Assembly (NCBI GenBank): GCA_001898145.1 | Contig: MKSR01000029.1 | Span: 1 to 64,000 of the forward strand | DNA: 64,000 bases | Direction of reading: 5' to 3' | Source of the DNA: Dyadobacter sp. 50-39 | GTDB lineage: Bacteria > Bacteroidota > Bacteroidia > Cytophagales > Spirosomataceae | Part shown: positions 43,993 through 53,351 of the stretch, in pieces | Position numbering within the stretch: position 1 is the first letter of the stretch | Layout: every line of letters begins with the position of its first letter | The notes under the pieces: generated by a model | Databases searched by the model: none | What the model was told of the DNA's origin: nothing | Seen by the model: the letters and a program-made list of their open reading frames with translations, nothing else | Program-made: the position numbers and the translations under genes

Positions 43993-44925
43993 TCAATCAT
44001 TCAGGTTATCAGTCATATCTTTTGAGAGCTGTTGGTGTTCAAAGGAGGTATTCTTGCGATCCACACCTTTAATAGAAATGCTTACACTTTCACCGTAAAG
44101 TGTTGCCTTGTCGAAAATGAGCATCGTATCCAGGATATCACCTGCCGCAGAGAACCTTTCCCGTATATTACCGATAGACTTCGGCTTATCTGAGTTAATG
44201 GAATAGACAAATGGAGGCTCCCCACCTGTGATTCTGCCGCTGACAATGATCCTGTCGGGTCGTCTTGAAACCCTAAGCGTGTCAACCGACACGGAGCGAT
44301 TCGAGACTTCCAGTTCCCCCTTGTCGGAAGTGCCGAAGTAAAAGCCGACGATCGTTCCAAGCACGCCAACCAGCATGGTAAAAATCTCCTTTCCCAGGGC
44401 AAATCGCTTATCCAGGTCTTTGCCGCCTGTCATGATGACGGCCAACATCAACAAGGCTGCCATGGAGAGTGTCGTCACCGTAATAAGGTAAGTAATGGCG
44501 CCTCTGGCAGTTTCAATGTCATTTAGCTTTTGTAATGACAAAAATGGGAGCCGCTCGGCAACGAGCTGGTCGAAGAAAAACCAGCCGATAATACCCAGGA
44601 ATATATATTGCCCATACTTTAACAGAATAAATCTATCCCAGCCTACATAACCCAGGAAACCCCACGTAAATGGGAGGGCAGCCACGCGCAGCAGGATCAC
44701 TACATGCGTGGTGAGTTCTGGGATATCCACATCTCTTACATCCACGGAATCGTGATCAGTGACTGACAATTTATATCTGCCCGTTGTTTCAACTTCAAAA
44801 AAGAAGCCCCCTTCCCTATCCGTTTTTGCGGTTTGAAGGACCATATCTTCTCCAATGAGTAAAACAGAGGCATTTGAGACTGAGCGATTCCTGGTGTCAC
44901 TAACAATACCGGAAATTGTTGCCAT
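43993..44925 (-). CDS. Membrane protein with carboxypeptidase-regulatory-like domain
   Basis: 310 residues. Residues 1-78 are a CarboxypepD_reg/CnaB-like beta domain (ISGIVSDTRNRSVSNASVLL). Membrane segments lie near 107-120 (YIFLGIIGWFFF), 145-167 (TYLITVTTLSMAALLMLAVI) and 183-199 (IFTMLVGVLGTIVGFYFG). The C-terminal 100 residues are again beta-rich and soluble. No signal peptide. It could anchor the system at the membrane or act as its pore; neither is shown. Confidence 0.7.
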   Translation of the reverse strand: MATISGIVSDTRNRSVSNASVLLIGEDMVLQTAKTDREGGFFFEVETTGRYKLSVTDHDSVDVRDVDIPELTTHVVILLRVAALPFTWGFLGYVGWDRFILLKYGQYIFLGIIGWFFFDQLVAERLPFLSLQKLNDIETARGAITYLITVTTLSMAALLMLAVIMTGGKDLDKRFALGKEIFTMLVGVLGTIVGFYFGTSDKGELEVSNRSVSVDTLRVSRRPDRIIVSGRITGGEPPFVYSINSDKPKSIGNIRERFSAAGDILDTMLIFDKATLYGESVSISIKGVDRKNTSFEHQQLSKDMTDNLND

Positions 44926-45076
44926 ATGAATGGTTTCAAGAATTATTAAATCAGTTTACCAAAGTTGTAATGCGGCAAAATCCAGGATGTATTTGCCGGG
45001 GCTTGAATGGTCTGCGGTCAGGGGCACAAATGCCTCCCCCAGACAATGCAGAATATTTTCGAATGGAGCTAAGATG

Positions 45077-46291
45077 CTATACAATTCGTGCTGGGACCTT
45101 TGTCATGCCGGTGCCGACATCGAAAGGGTCGAACCCCGCTGCCATATTAGCCGTATCGCCCGATGCAATCAGCATGGCTGCTAAACTAGTCGGATTCAGG
45201 CCGCCGGAATTACGAAGTTTCTCTGCCCAAAGTGCCGCTACCCCGGCAACATGAGGTGTAGCCATGCTGGTCCCGCTCATGCTCGTCAACCCGCCACCCG
45301 GCTTTGCGGAAATGATATTTACTCCCGGGCCCGATACCATGGCACCCGTATTGGAAAACGGAGCAACTTTAAATTGGCCGTTCGGCTCCTCTCCCAGGGC
45401 TGCAACAGATATGAATCCATCTGAGACCGCAGGAGGGCTTACGCCGATTTCGAAGTCCGCGTTTACATTCCGCCTGCTTTCATTTCCGGCAGCGGCCACT
45501 AATATCATGGTCTGAAAAAATGGACTACCCGCTTTGATAAGCTGAGCCATCTTCTCGAATAACTGCACATTTGCCCGGTACGCTTCAAGTGCCTTCGCCG
45601 TCGCGAGCTCCGGAGGTGTCCCCCGCGCTACAAGTTGCGCGACAAAGCCTGGAAAGTCGATCCCCAGGGACATGGAAACGACATTGGCACCGTTTTGAGA
45701 CGCCCACTGTATTGCTTCGACTATGTTTGCACTCGATCCGCTGTTTTGACCAAGCACCTTTCCGATTAACGCTTTGGTCACTCCTTTGGCCACACCGATT
45801 CGTGTGTTATTCACATCCCTGCCGAAGATCGTTCCGGCGCAATGTGTCCCATGCCCGTGCCGGTCTCCGTTACCTTCGCCGGTAAAATCCTTCTGTACCA
45901 GCTCCACGCCCGCAAATGCCGCGTGATCCGGGTCAATTCCGGTGTCCAGAACGGCCACAACGATCCCGCTGCCGGTCAAAGTTGTCTGATCCGCGCCAAC
46001 AGCCTTTATTCCCCAGGCGACACTAGCAGCATCTGCAGGAGCAACGTCTGTCACGTCAAATGGCTCAATAAGCTTCATGGGCATCATCGGAGCAAATGCG
46101 ACAACGTCATTACTACGTGCCATCGCGGAAATACTTCCTCTGTCCAAGTTATCGACATCGACTATCCATTCCGATGTCAATGATTGTAGCTCCGGTGAAA
46201 ATGATTCAAGATCCCTGACGGAAGCGCCGCCAAGAAAAATATCCCTGCTGATAGGCTTTCTTAATCTGAGAATAACATGTTCGTCTTTCAT
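45077..46291 (-). CDS. Subtilisin-like (S8) serine protease, cytoplasmic
   Basis: 404 residues. The S8 triad is complete: VVAVLDTGIDPDH (Asp116), RHGHGTHCAGT (His147) and GTSMATPHVAGVAAL (Ser near 342). There is no signal peptide; residues 1-85 may be a prodomain. A cytoplasmic subtilase beside trypsin-like and STAND genes suggests a regulator or executor of the same system. Gaps of 150 and 129 bases separate it from its neighbours, so it may have its own promoter. Confidence 0.9.
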   Translation of the reverse strand: MKDEHVILRLRKPISRDIFLGGASVRDLESFSPELQSLTSEWIVDVDNLDRGSISAMARSNDVVAFAPMMPMKLIEPFDVTDVAPADAASVAWGIKAVGADQTTLTGSGIVVAVLDTGIDPDHAAFAGVELVQKDFTGEGNGDRHGHGTHCAGTIFGRDVNNTRIGVAKGVTKALIGKVLGQNSGSSANIVEAIQWASQNGANVVSMSLGIDFPGFVAQLVARGTPPELATAKALEAYRANVQLFEKMAQLIKAGSPFFQTMILVAAAGNESRRNVNADFEIGVSPPAVSDGFISVAALGEEPNGQFKVAPFSNTGAMVSGPGVNIISAKPGGGLTSMSGTSMATPHVAGVAALWAEKLRNSGGLNPTSLAAMLIASGDTANMAAGFDPFDVGTGMTKVPARIV

Positions 46292-46420
46292 GATTGTAAT
46301 TCGTAGTTGTTAAGAATTCTTTAAAATTTAGCAAGCCAACATCTTCAACACCCATAGCTCACAAAGGCCGGGATAGATGTCGATACCGGCACCTCCGATG
46401 TCTTCAAGGACATCACATTT

Positions 46421-47935
46421 CTACGCCACCTTAGCGGGTCCCAGGTCCGAAAAAATAATCAGCTGTTGCAGATTGAAATCTTCCCCAAGCGACGGTTTCC
46501 AATTCTCCTCGTTCAGAATAGAATCCGTACTGCGGCGGATCAATCCAATGATCGTCTCCGCCACAATTTTACTTCCGAGCTTGCCCAAATGCGCACCCTT
46601 CGCTTTCCATGACGCTTCCGCCAGAATGTAATACCAAAGCGGAGTCTTACATTGAAGTCCCGCCGATATAAGCGCGCTCTTCTCCGCAGCCGTCGCGTTT
46701 TCCAGGATATCTTCTGAGCTCAGCATATCCTCTTCATTTTCCAATACGGCTCTGGCCACTGCCTGGCCGGTCGGCAGGGAGAAAAGGTAGCCTCGTAGCA
46801 GATTGATTTTCGCGAGGATCTGGAACACGCCAATGCCGGGTCCCGCAAGATGTTGCAAGGCGCCGCTTAACCGGGTGTTAACTTTCCTTGCTCTGTTGTG
46901 ATTATCTCCGCTGAAGGGAAGAAAGCGATCCCACTCGATGATCCAATCCCGCTGAAGAGTAGGCATTCCTCCCAAATCCCCGCTGGATCCCGAGAAGCGA
47001 AACAGTTGCGCAAGATTGGAGCCCTCGTGCGCCCGGTTGAAATTGTACGACTCCCTCACCATACTATGCCCGAAGCGATATGCAGCAGCGCTAAACTCGA
47101 CCGGCATAAAAAAATTGTCGTCTGTGGGTTTGTAAAGCTTATTGCCATTTAAAAGGATGTCATTAACGACTTCCGTGTCACAGATTTTTTTCAGAAAATC
47201 GTGGATCACAATCCATTGGTAATGCTGTCTGACTATTTTTTGGGCCTCTTTGAATCCGATGTTCAATTTTTGCATTACGGCGTTATGAAATTTGAGCATA
47301 GCCACATGCAGCTGGGCAATGATTGTATTCTCGTCATTTCTGGAATCCCCAATGGCAGCCAGTCTGCTGCCATCCGGAATTCTCGGAAGGTCATTCCTGA
47401 TATCCTTGCCGGGTATCTGCTGAATGGCGTAGGACACTTCTCCTATCTCAAACATTTCATGCTTATCCAAAGGCGGATTTCCCCCGTATACACTATCCAG
47501 GTCAAAAGTCCCGGATCGAACATTTTTAAGTTCTGTTCTCAATCTTCCCGAGGGTATCGGTTCAAACCATGTTGTATCAAAAGGTGCTCTCCTGATATCA
47601 TCCGACGCCGCATCACGAGAAATATCATGATCGATAAATTGACCCAGGTAGGTATACGCAGCGGGAATCTCTGAATCCGGCTCAAAGGCGTCCGCGTTCT
47701 CTTTCATGGCTAAACCGAGATCTTTCAAAGCTTTGATCACCTCCGGCGTATTATCCAATAAATTGTCGGGATTTGCGACAAGGTCTTTAAAAAGGTAATC
47801 GTACGCGTTAAGGTTTACAACACATTCCCCCGGAGCTGCCTCCCCGACTGACTCGAAATTATCGGCACCATTATCATGTAGGTGTATTAAATCTTCAAGC
47901 CTGATAAAGCCTCCGTGCGTTGGGCGGGCTGTCAT
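46421..47935 (-). CDS. Animal-type heme peroxidase family protein
   Basis: About 504 residues from ATG 47935 (MTARPTHGG); the frame opens further upstream at 48058. TYLGQFIDHDISRDA carries the distal His with DH, and FSAAAYRFGHSMVRESYNFN the proximal His (GHS) of animal heme peroxidases. No signal peptide, unlike most peroxidases. It is the most upstream - strand gene of the protease cluster. A link to oxidative killing is inference. Confidence 0.85.
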   Translation of the reverse strand: MTARPTHGGFIRLEDLIHLHDNGADNFESVGEAAPGECVVNLNAYDYLFKDLVANPDNLLDNTPEVIKALKDLGLAMKENADAFEPDSEIPAAYTYLGQFIDHDISRDAASDDIRRAPFDTTWFEPIPSGRLRTELKNVRSGTFDLDSVYGGNPPLDKHEMFEIGEVSYAIQQIPGKDIRNDLPRIPDGSRLAAIGDSRNDENTIIAQLHVAMLKFHNAVMQKLNIGFKEAQKIVRQHYQWIVIHDFLKKICDTEVVNDILLNGNKLYKPTDDNFFMPVEFSAAAYRFGHSMVRESYNFNRAHEGSNLAQLFRFSGSSGDLGGMPTLQRDWIIEWDRFLPFSGDNHNRARKVNTRLSGALQHLAGPGIGVFQILAKINLLRGYLFSLPTGQAVARAVLENEEDMLSSEDILENATAAEKSALISAGLQCKTPLWYYILAEASWKAKGAHLGKLGSKIVAETIIGLIRRSTDSILNEENWKPSLGEDFNLQQLIIFSDLGPAKVA

Positions 47936-48280
47936 AATATAAGAAGGGTTTGGGTTGTTATTAAACAAATTTAGCGAACAGGGGCTCTTGCCTGCATACC
48001 ACTCACTACCTCCTTTACTTGCCGCGACGCGCGCTAAACACAAACCAAAGTTCAGCATTCCTTCTAACCGGAAAAATCCCGTTTATCCATGATTTTATAT
48101 CCTCAGATTTAAGGATAGGAAATAATAGAAATCAGGTATTTTTCTAAATCACCCTAATCTTGAAATTTGTCTAACCAACTGAACGAATTGTACCTCAATA
48201 CACAAAAGGAGCGGCAATAGATTGGTTGGTCTAATTGCTTTTGATTACTAAACATATCTAAGCAAAAATTTCAATTTACG

Positions 48281-48922
48281 ATGCGCATACTAGTTGCTGA
48301 TGATCACAGGATTTTGTTGGAAAGTCTCGCATTGCTTTTATCAGGGATGGATAATATCGAGGTAATATCCAAGCACACCAATGGGAAACAAGTACTGGCC
48401 GCACTTGAAACAGATCCGGATATCGACCTGGTGGTTTCCGACGTCCAGATGCCGGTGATGGGTGGGATCGAACTCACGCTTCAAATGCGGGTGCTGTTCC
48501 CGGATGTGAAAATATGCCTGCTCACGGTAGCCGACCAACCCGAGGCTATTAAGGAGGCAATTCGTGCGGGCGCGGACGGATATGTGCTGAAAAGCGCGGA
48601 ACGGGCGGAGTTGGAGTCTGCGCTGAATATCATCGTCAAGGGAAATAAATTTTACAGTGAACAGGTAATGATGCAGTTGGCCAACAACACGGGGCTTGAA
48701 TTTACCCCGGATATAGACAAGCCGCAGAAAATCGCCATTACGCAGCGTGAACTGGAAATATTGAAACTAATCGCGATGGAGTTTTCGGGCACGCAGATCG
48801 CCGAGAAACTATTTATCAGCCCCACCACGGTAGAAACCCATCGCAAGCATCTGATGCAAAAGCTGGGGGTTCAGACAACCGTCGGACTGGTGAAATATGC
48901 TATCAAATTTCAGATTATTTAA
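48281..48922 (+). CDS. LuxR/NarL-family response regulator
   Basis: 213 residues. A receiver domain (VADDHRILLES at the start; phospho-acceptor Asp in VVSDVQMPVMGG) and a C-terminal GerE-type HTH (ITQRELEILKLIAMEFSGTQ and FISPTTVETHRKHLMQKLGV). It is divergent from the peroxidase across a 345-base gap that shows no gene. Its likely partner is the TPR histidine kinase at 49.3-51.3 kb. Confidence 0.93.
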   Translation: MRILVADDHRILLESLALLLSGMDNIEVISKHTNGKQVLAALETDPDIDLVVSDVQMPVMGGIELTLQMRVLFPDVKICLLTVADQPEAIKEAIRAGADGYVLKSAERAELESALNIIVKGNKFYSEQVMMQLANNTGLEFTPDIDKPQKIAITQRELEILKLIAMEFSGTQIAEKLFISPTTVETHRKHLMQKLGVQTTVGLVKYAIKFQII

Positions 48923-48954
48923 ATAAATCGTTTCACCTTCCCCCTTTATCAAAT

Positions 48955-49287
48955 ATGGCAGATACACCTACGAAGTACTTTCAGATAGGTCGCGCTTCTG
49001 AAATAAGACTTAACTCCCGCAATGAATTGGAAGTTTATTTTTACGACAAAGACGGCCTCGAAATCGAAAACCTGAACGATCCGTTTATTTTCAATGTAAA
49101 GCCTGGCGAGGGACGTATCCGATTTCTATCAGCTGTTTTATTAGTCGAAGCGAACAGGGAAAGTTACGAATTGAATCAGGCAAAGCTAACTGCGCTTACT
49201 TCCGGAATTACGTGGGAAACGGCCGAAAGTCCGAATCCGGAAACCATGATTGCCATGAACCCCATTAAACATCCGCCGGGCGGCTGA
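48955..49287 (+). CDS. Hypothetical protein
   Basis: 110 residues, not recognised. Beta-rich first half (EIRLNSRNELEVYFYDKDG), helical end. It follows the response regulator by 32 bases and runs tail to tail with the kinase gene, two bases apart. Probably co-transcribed with the regulator. Confidence 0.6.
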   Translation: MADTPTKYFQIGRASEIRLNSRNELEVYFYDKDGLEIENLNDPFIFNVKPGEGRIRFLSAVLLVEANRESYELNQAKLTALTSGITWETAESPNPETMIAMNPIKHPPGG

Positions 49288-49288
49288 T

Positions 49289-51268
49289 TTAGCCCTCGTT
49301 CCCTTCTATGACCAGATTCCCATTGAAACGCACAACTTCAATGGGAATTTCTATCAATACCAGCGTTCCTGATCCAGCCGTTTCGGGTATGTCGAATGTA
49401 CCACCAAGTGTTTCGAGGCGGTTATGGATATTCTGAAGACCGACCCCTCTTTTCGTACTACTATTTCCCAGCCCAATTCCATTATCTCCCACGCTCAGGC
49501 TAACGCCGAATTCAGAACGCACTAAGCTGATCAGTACCTCAGTGGCTTGTGAATGCCGGATAGCATTGTTAATCAGTTCCCATACAATGCTGTACAAGTT
49601 GAATTCTATTTCAATCGGCAATCGGTTTGTCAGATTCTGAATTGATAATGAAAACTGGATTCCCGAGTTTTTGTTCAACCGCCCGATTAAAGTTTCCAGT
49701 GTTTTTGCGAGCCCTTCTTTTTCTAATTCCGCCGGCAATATATTGTGTGAAATATTACGGACCTCCGCATACGCATTTTGAATAAGATGAATCAGGCTTT
49801 GGTAAATGGCCTGGTGTGGTTCGGAGAGGCGCCGGGGATCGATGGACTGAATGCTCATGTTGACCGCGCTGAGCAAACTACTCAGGTTATCGTGCAGCTC
49901 GATCGCGACACGCTTCCGCTCGATTTTTTGTCCTTTAAAAAGCGCCTTTTTGATCTCTTCATTTTTTTCCGTCAATTCCCGGTTGGCGGTAAGCAATTCT
50001 TCTGTGCGTTGGGCAACCCTGCCTTCCAGCGTTTTGTTGATATCCGCGAGTTCCGCCTGCGCGACTTCCAGCAGGTTTTTTTGCCGGTCGATCTCCCGAT
50101 TTTTGATCCGAAGCTGCCGCACATTCCAAAACAGCATCACCGCAATGACGATTATCGAAAGAGTCGCCATGAAGAGGCCGTTCGCAGTTCTTCCCAACTG
50201 CTGGTTCTTGACCTCCCCTGCCAATCTCCTGACCCGTTCACTTTGTAAAGCATTCGTTTTCTGAACATTATCATACTGCGCTTGCAAAGCCTCGATCCGA
50301 TGCTGGTTCTTTTCCCGGGAAAGACTGTCTTTCAGAAAAACGAAGCTCTCGTAAGCCCTGAGCGCATCATCGGGACGGCCTGTTTCTTTGAAAACCGTGT
50401 ACAGCATCTCCTCGGCCTCCATGATAATGCTGCTGTTTTTGACCGGCATGGCAATTTGCTTGGCAAGCATGCAGTACTTATATGCTTCCTTCCAATTTCT
50501 TTGTTTGATATACAAATGGGCTGTGTTCAACAAAATGTTACCCTGAAGTTCGGTACTACCTGTTTTTTCAGAAAGTGTCAATGCTTTCCGGTAAAAATCC
50601 ATCGCCTTTGTTTCATCACCCATGTCGTTGAATACGCGGCCCACGGCATGCAATCCGTAAGACTCGTACCATGGATCGTTTTCGGCCCGCGCGAGGGTAT
50701 AAAGTTGCGAATTCACTTTCAATGCTTCTTTCAATTGTCCCTGCTCGCGATAAACTGAACCCAGCACATTCAAAATGGACATTTCCGTTTCCTTATCCGG
50801 ATGTTTTGAAAGGACCGCAAGGCCTTGCAGACATAAAGCCAGCGCCTTTTTATACGATTTCAGGCTGGTGTACGCATGCGCAAGCGCCCCGTGCGAAAAG
50901 GCCACGCGTTTAAATTGCTTCAGCTTTTCTGCGAGTATGAGTGCTTTGTATTGAAAACTTATACTTTGATGATGATCGCCTTTAATTTGAAACAGGTAGC
51001 CCGCATAATGATAGGCATAAATCAATTCGTCCTCTAATTTCCTTTTCAGGCAGAAGTCAATGAGCATCGCATTGTAACGTGCCGACGAATCAATATTTAC
51101 ATTGCCGTAGGCTTTCATAGTAGCCTTGATCAACTGGCTGTGTGCTGTATCGCTGGCGAAGTCCGGTCGACGAATGGATTGCGACAACAGCTGTTTCAGA
51201 CTGTCTATCTGAGCAGTTTGTGAAAAACCAGGAAAGGCAAGCAGAATCAAAAGGAGAATTTTTTTCAT
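49289..51268 (-). CDS. TPR-containing sensor histidine kinase
   Basis: 659 residues. Signal segment (LLLILLAFPGFSQ), TPR repeats from about 70 to 310 (for example LNVLGSVYREQGQLKEALKV), membrane segment 367-386 (LFMATLSIIVIAVMLFWNV), a coiled coil, HisKA_3 with the phospho-His in ELHDNLSSLLSAV, and HATPase (NNAIRHSQ, VGDNGIGLG, GVGLQNIHNRLE). It should phosphorylate the LuxR-type regulator encoded tail to tail. Confidence 0.93.
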   Translation of the reverse strand: MKKILLLILLAFPGFSQTAQIDSLKQLLSQSIRRPDFASDTAHSQLIKATMKAYGNVNIDSSARYNAMLIDFCLKRKLEDELIYAYHYAGYLFQIKGDHHQSISFQYKALILAEKLKQFKRVAFSHGALAHAYTSLKSYKKALALCLQGLAVLSKHPDKETEMSILNVLGSVYREQGQLKEALKVNSQLYTLARAENDPWYESYGLHAVGRVFNDMGDETKAMDFYRKALTLSEKTGSTELQGNILLNTAHLYIKQRNWKEAYKYCMLAKQIAMPVKNSSIIMEAEEMLYTVFKETGRPDDALRAYESFVFLKDSLSREKNQHRIEALQAQYDNVQKTNALQSERVRRLAGEVKNQQLGRTANGLFMATLSIIVIAVMLFWNVRQLRIKNREIDRQKNLLEVAQAELADINKTLEGRVAQRTEELLTANRELTEKNEEIKKALFKGQKIERKRVAIELHDNLSSLLSAVNMSIQSIDPRRLSEPHQAIYQSLIHLIQNAYAEVRNISHNILPAELEKEGLAKTLETLIGRLNKNSGIQFSLSIQNLTNRLPIEIEFNLYSIVWELINNAIRHSQATEVLISLVRSEFGVSLSVGDNGIGLGNSSTKRGVGLQNIHNRLETLGGTFDIPETAGSGTLVLIEIPIEVVRFNGNLVIEGNEG

Positions 51269-51344
51269 ACTTGGAGGATTTACACAAACTTACACAGACA
51301 GTGCCTATCTTAAAAGCACAAATCCTTTGATTATTAGCAATATA

Positions 51345-51388
51345 ATAGCACAGGAAAAGCAAAATAAATTTGCTATCTCCTGTGCTAT
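51345..51388. repeat. Strong two-step inverted repeat upstream of the kinase gene
   Basis: ATAGCACAGGA (51345-51355) pairs with TCCTGTGCTAT (51378-51388), and inside it AGCAAA (51358-51363) pairs with TTTGCT (51369-51374). It lies 77 bases before the kinase ATG and about 100 after the preceding small gene. It may be an operator, attenuator or terminator; no clear T tract. Confidence 0.55.
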
Positions 51389-51489
51389 CGCTATTAAATT
51401 CCGTGTAAGCCCGGTATGTAATTCCTCAGGCCGGAATACCTCTGCCAGAAGTATATCCGAAAATTCGATTTAACGAGATATCAACCTCA

Positions 51490-51684
51490 TCAAACAGCTA
51501 CCAGTTCTTCATGCTCCGCCTTCGTAAATGAAACTACCCGGACGTCAGAATGAGCAGGATAAAATTCCTCGTAAGATTGAATTAAAAATTCTTCGGAAAC
51601 CGGTTGGGACAGATCGAAATTGTAGGAATTGTACACAGTTTGTCCGTTAGAACAGGCTGAGATGGTAAGTGCAAAATGGGGCAT
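51490..51684 (-). CDS. Small hypothetical protein
   Basis: 64 residues, not recognised; beta-like (HFALTISACS, YNSYNFDL) then helical. It stands alone between the kinase and tilS with about 220 bases on either side. Coding status is plausible but unproven. Confidence 0.4.
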   Translation of the reverse strand: MPHFALTISACSNGQTVYNSYNFDLSQPVSEEFLIQSYEEFYPAHSDVRVVSFTKAEHEELVAV

Positions 51685-51906
51685 AACCGTTGTTATTTAT
51701 ACAATTAACGTTTTTTGACAATTTGATAGAGATAAAATCGGACTGTCAATAGTACAATTGCAATAATTATGCCATACTTCATGACAAATGTCATTTTTCC
51801 ATTAAGCATTCCTTGCTTTCTTGCGACCGATAGAGCTAACCGAATCTTCGTTAGGATAGAAATTCGTGGAAAAATGGTCGGGTTTTTAACCCGGCCGTTT
51901 TTGTTT

Positions 51907-53238
51907 TCAGGGATTCAGAGATATCATCAGTGAAGTGCCCGTGGCGACCGTCACTTTGAAACGCTCGTCAGCACGGATTCCCACCACCCAGATAATCTCA
52001 CCATTTCCATTGAGTAACACTGCGGTTTTTTCTTTTCGGAGGCGGTCAATTTTATTGTCGATCAGCAAGTCACTTACTTTTTTACGTTTTCCATTCATTC
52101 CAAACGGTTGGAAAACGTCTCCCTGCTGCCACTTCCGGATTGTCAACGGAAAAGTGAGCAAGCTTAAATCCACCACGATCGCCGGCTGGTCAAAATCGTA
52201 TGAACTTTCCTCTGTCAATATACGCAGCGCCAGCGTTGTTCCATTCCAGTCCACGGTCTCATCCGGCCGTTCGATTATGATCGCTGCATTTTTTGAATTA
52301 CTGGAAGACGGTTCAATGATAAGCTGGGCACGATCAATTAACAATGTGTACGCCGACGAAAAAAAATGTTTGCCGGGGATTCCGTTGAGGGCAGCCATAA
52401 TGCCGTGCATCTGACTATACTGAAAGCCGAATTCCTGTAAAATAGCCCACAGCCGATAAAGAGGCTCATTTGCGCCGGCTATTTCAGCAACTGAAATGCA
52501 CACCCTGTCCGGACCGGTGCGAACAACGCTTGACTTCCATTCCTGCAAATGCGCTTCGAGCAATGCATTTGACGCCCTCAGGCGCTCGGATGAGGCGTTG
52601 AATGTTGTTTCCAGCGACGGGTTCAACTCCGACAATACCGGGATCACATGGTGACGGATCTTGTTCCGATAATAATCGTCGGTCTGGTTCGTGCGATCTT
52701 CCCGCCAACCAATACCGTTTTCTGCCGCATAGCGACTGATTTCCGTACGGCTCGAATAGAGTAAAGGCCGGATCAGGTTGCCATTCACAGGTGCAATGCC
52801 CGTAAGCCCGGCAAGTCCGGTTCCGCGGGTAAGATTGAGCAACAGGGTTTCCAGCGAATCGTTGGCATGATGCGCGGTAGCAATCCATTGGTAGTCAGAC
52901 TCCATTCTGATTTTTTCGAACCAATCATACCGCAGCGTCCTGGCCGCCATTTGAGTTGACACGGACGCACTTTTCGCAAATCCTTTCACGTCGGGGCCGG
53001 TTACGAAAAACGGAAAATTGTACCGTACAGCAAGTTCTCGCACGAAGGCTTCGTCACCATCAGACTCCTCCCCTCTCAAACCAAAATTACAATGTGCTAT
53101 GCCGGCAGGAAGTCGCAGACTATGAAAGAGATGGGCCATCACCACGGAGTCGATGCCCCCGCTTACGGCGAGTAAAGTCGGATGCTGTTTCAGATCCGGC
53201 GTGTGTTGGTTAATAAAAGTTAAAAACGAATCCAACAT
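51907..53238 (-). CDS. tilS: tRNA(Ile)-lysidine synthase
   Basis: 443 residues. LLAVSGGIDSVVMAHLF (residues 22-38) is the PP-loop, IATAHHANDSLETLLLNLTR the second conserved block, and the C-terminal domain has the WQQGDVFQPFGMNGKRKKVS substrate-binding motif. TilS adds lysine to cytidine 34 of tRNA-Ile so that it reads AUA. Essential housekeeping gene, marking return to the core chromosome. Confidence 0.95.
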   Translation of the reverse strand: MLDSFLTFINQHTPDLKQHPTLLAVSGGIDSVVMAHLFHSLRLPAGIAHCNFGLRGEESDGDEAFVRELAVRYNFPFFVTGPDVKGFAKSASVSTQMAARTLRYDWFEKIRMESDYQWIATAHHANDSLETLLLNLTRGTGLAGLTGIAPVNGNLIRPLLYSSRTEISRYAAENGIGWREDRTNQTDDYYRNKIRHHVIPVLSELNPSLETTFNASSERLRASNALLEAHLQEWKSSVVRTGPDRVCISVAEIAGANEPLYRLWAILQEFGFQYSQMHGIMAALNGIPGKHFFSSAYTLLIDRAQLIIEPSSSNSKNAAIIIERPDETVDWNGTTLALRILTEESSYDFDQPAIVVDLSLLTFPLTIRKWQQGDVFQPFGMNGKRKKVSDLLIDNKIDRLRKEKTAVLLNGNGEIIWVVGIRADERFKVTVATGTSLMISLNP

Positions 53239-53351
53239 GAACCTGCGAATCGTATTTGATGTACTTTTGAATAAATGAGAATGATTTAATCTCTTCGTCC
53301 GGACGGTAAATGGGACACGATCCAGCCAAAGGTAAGAGAAAGAAAAGCAAC

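Noticed and set aside
45571-46183. + strand frames opposite the subtilase gene
   Set aside because: High-GC shadow frames; the - strand has a full S8 triad.
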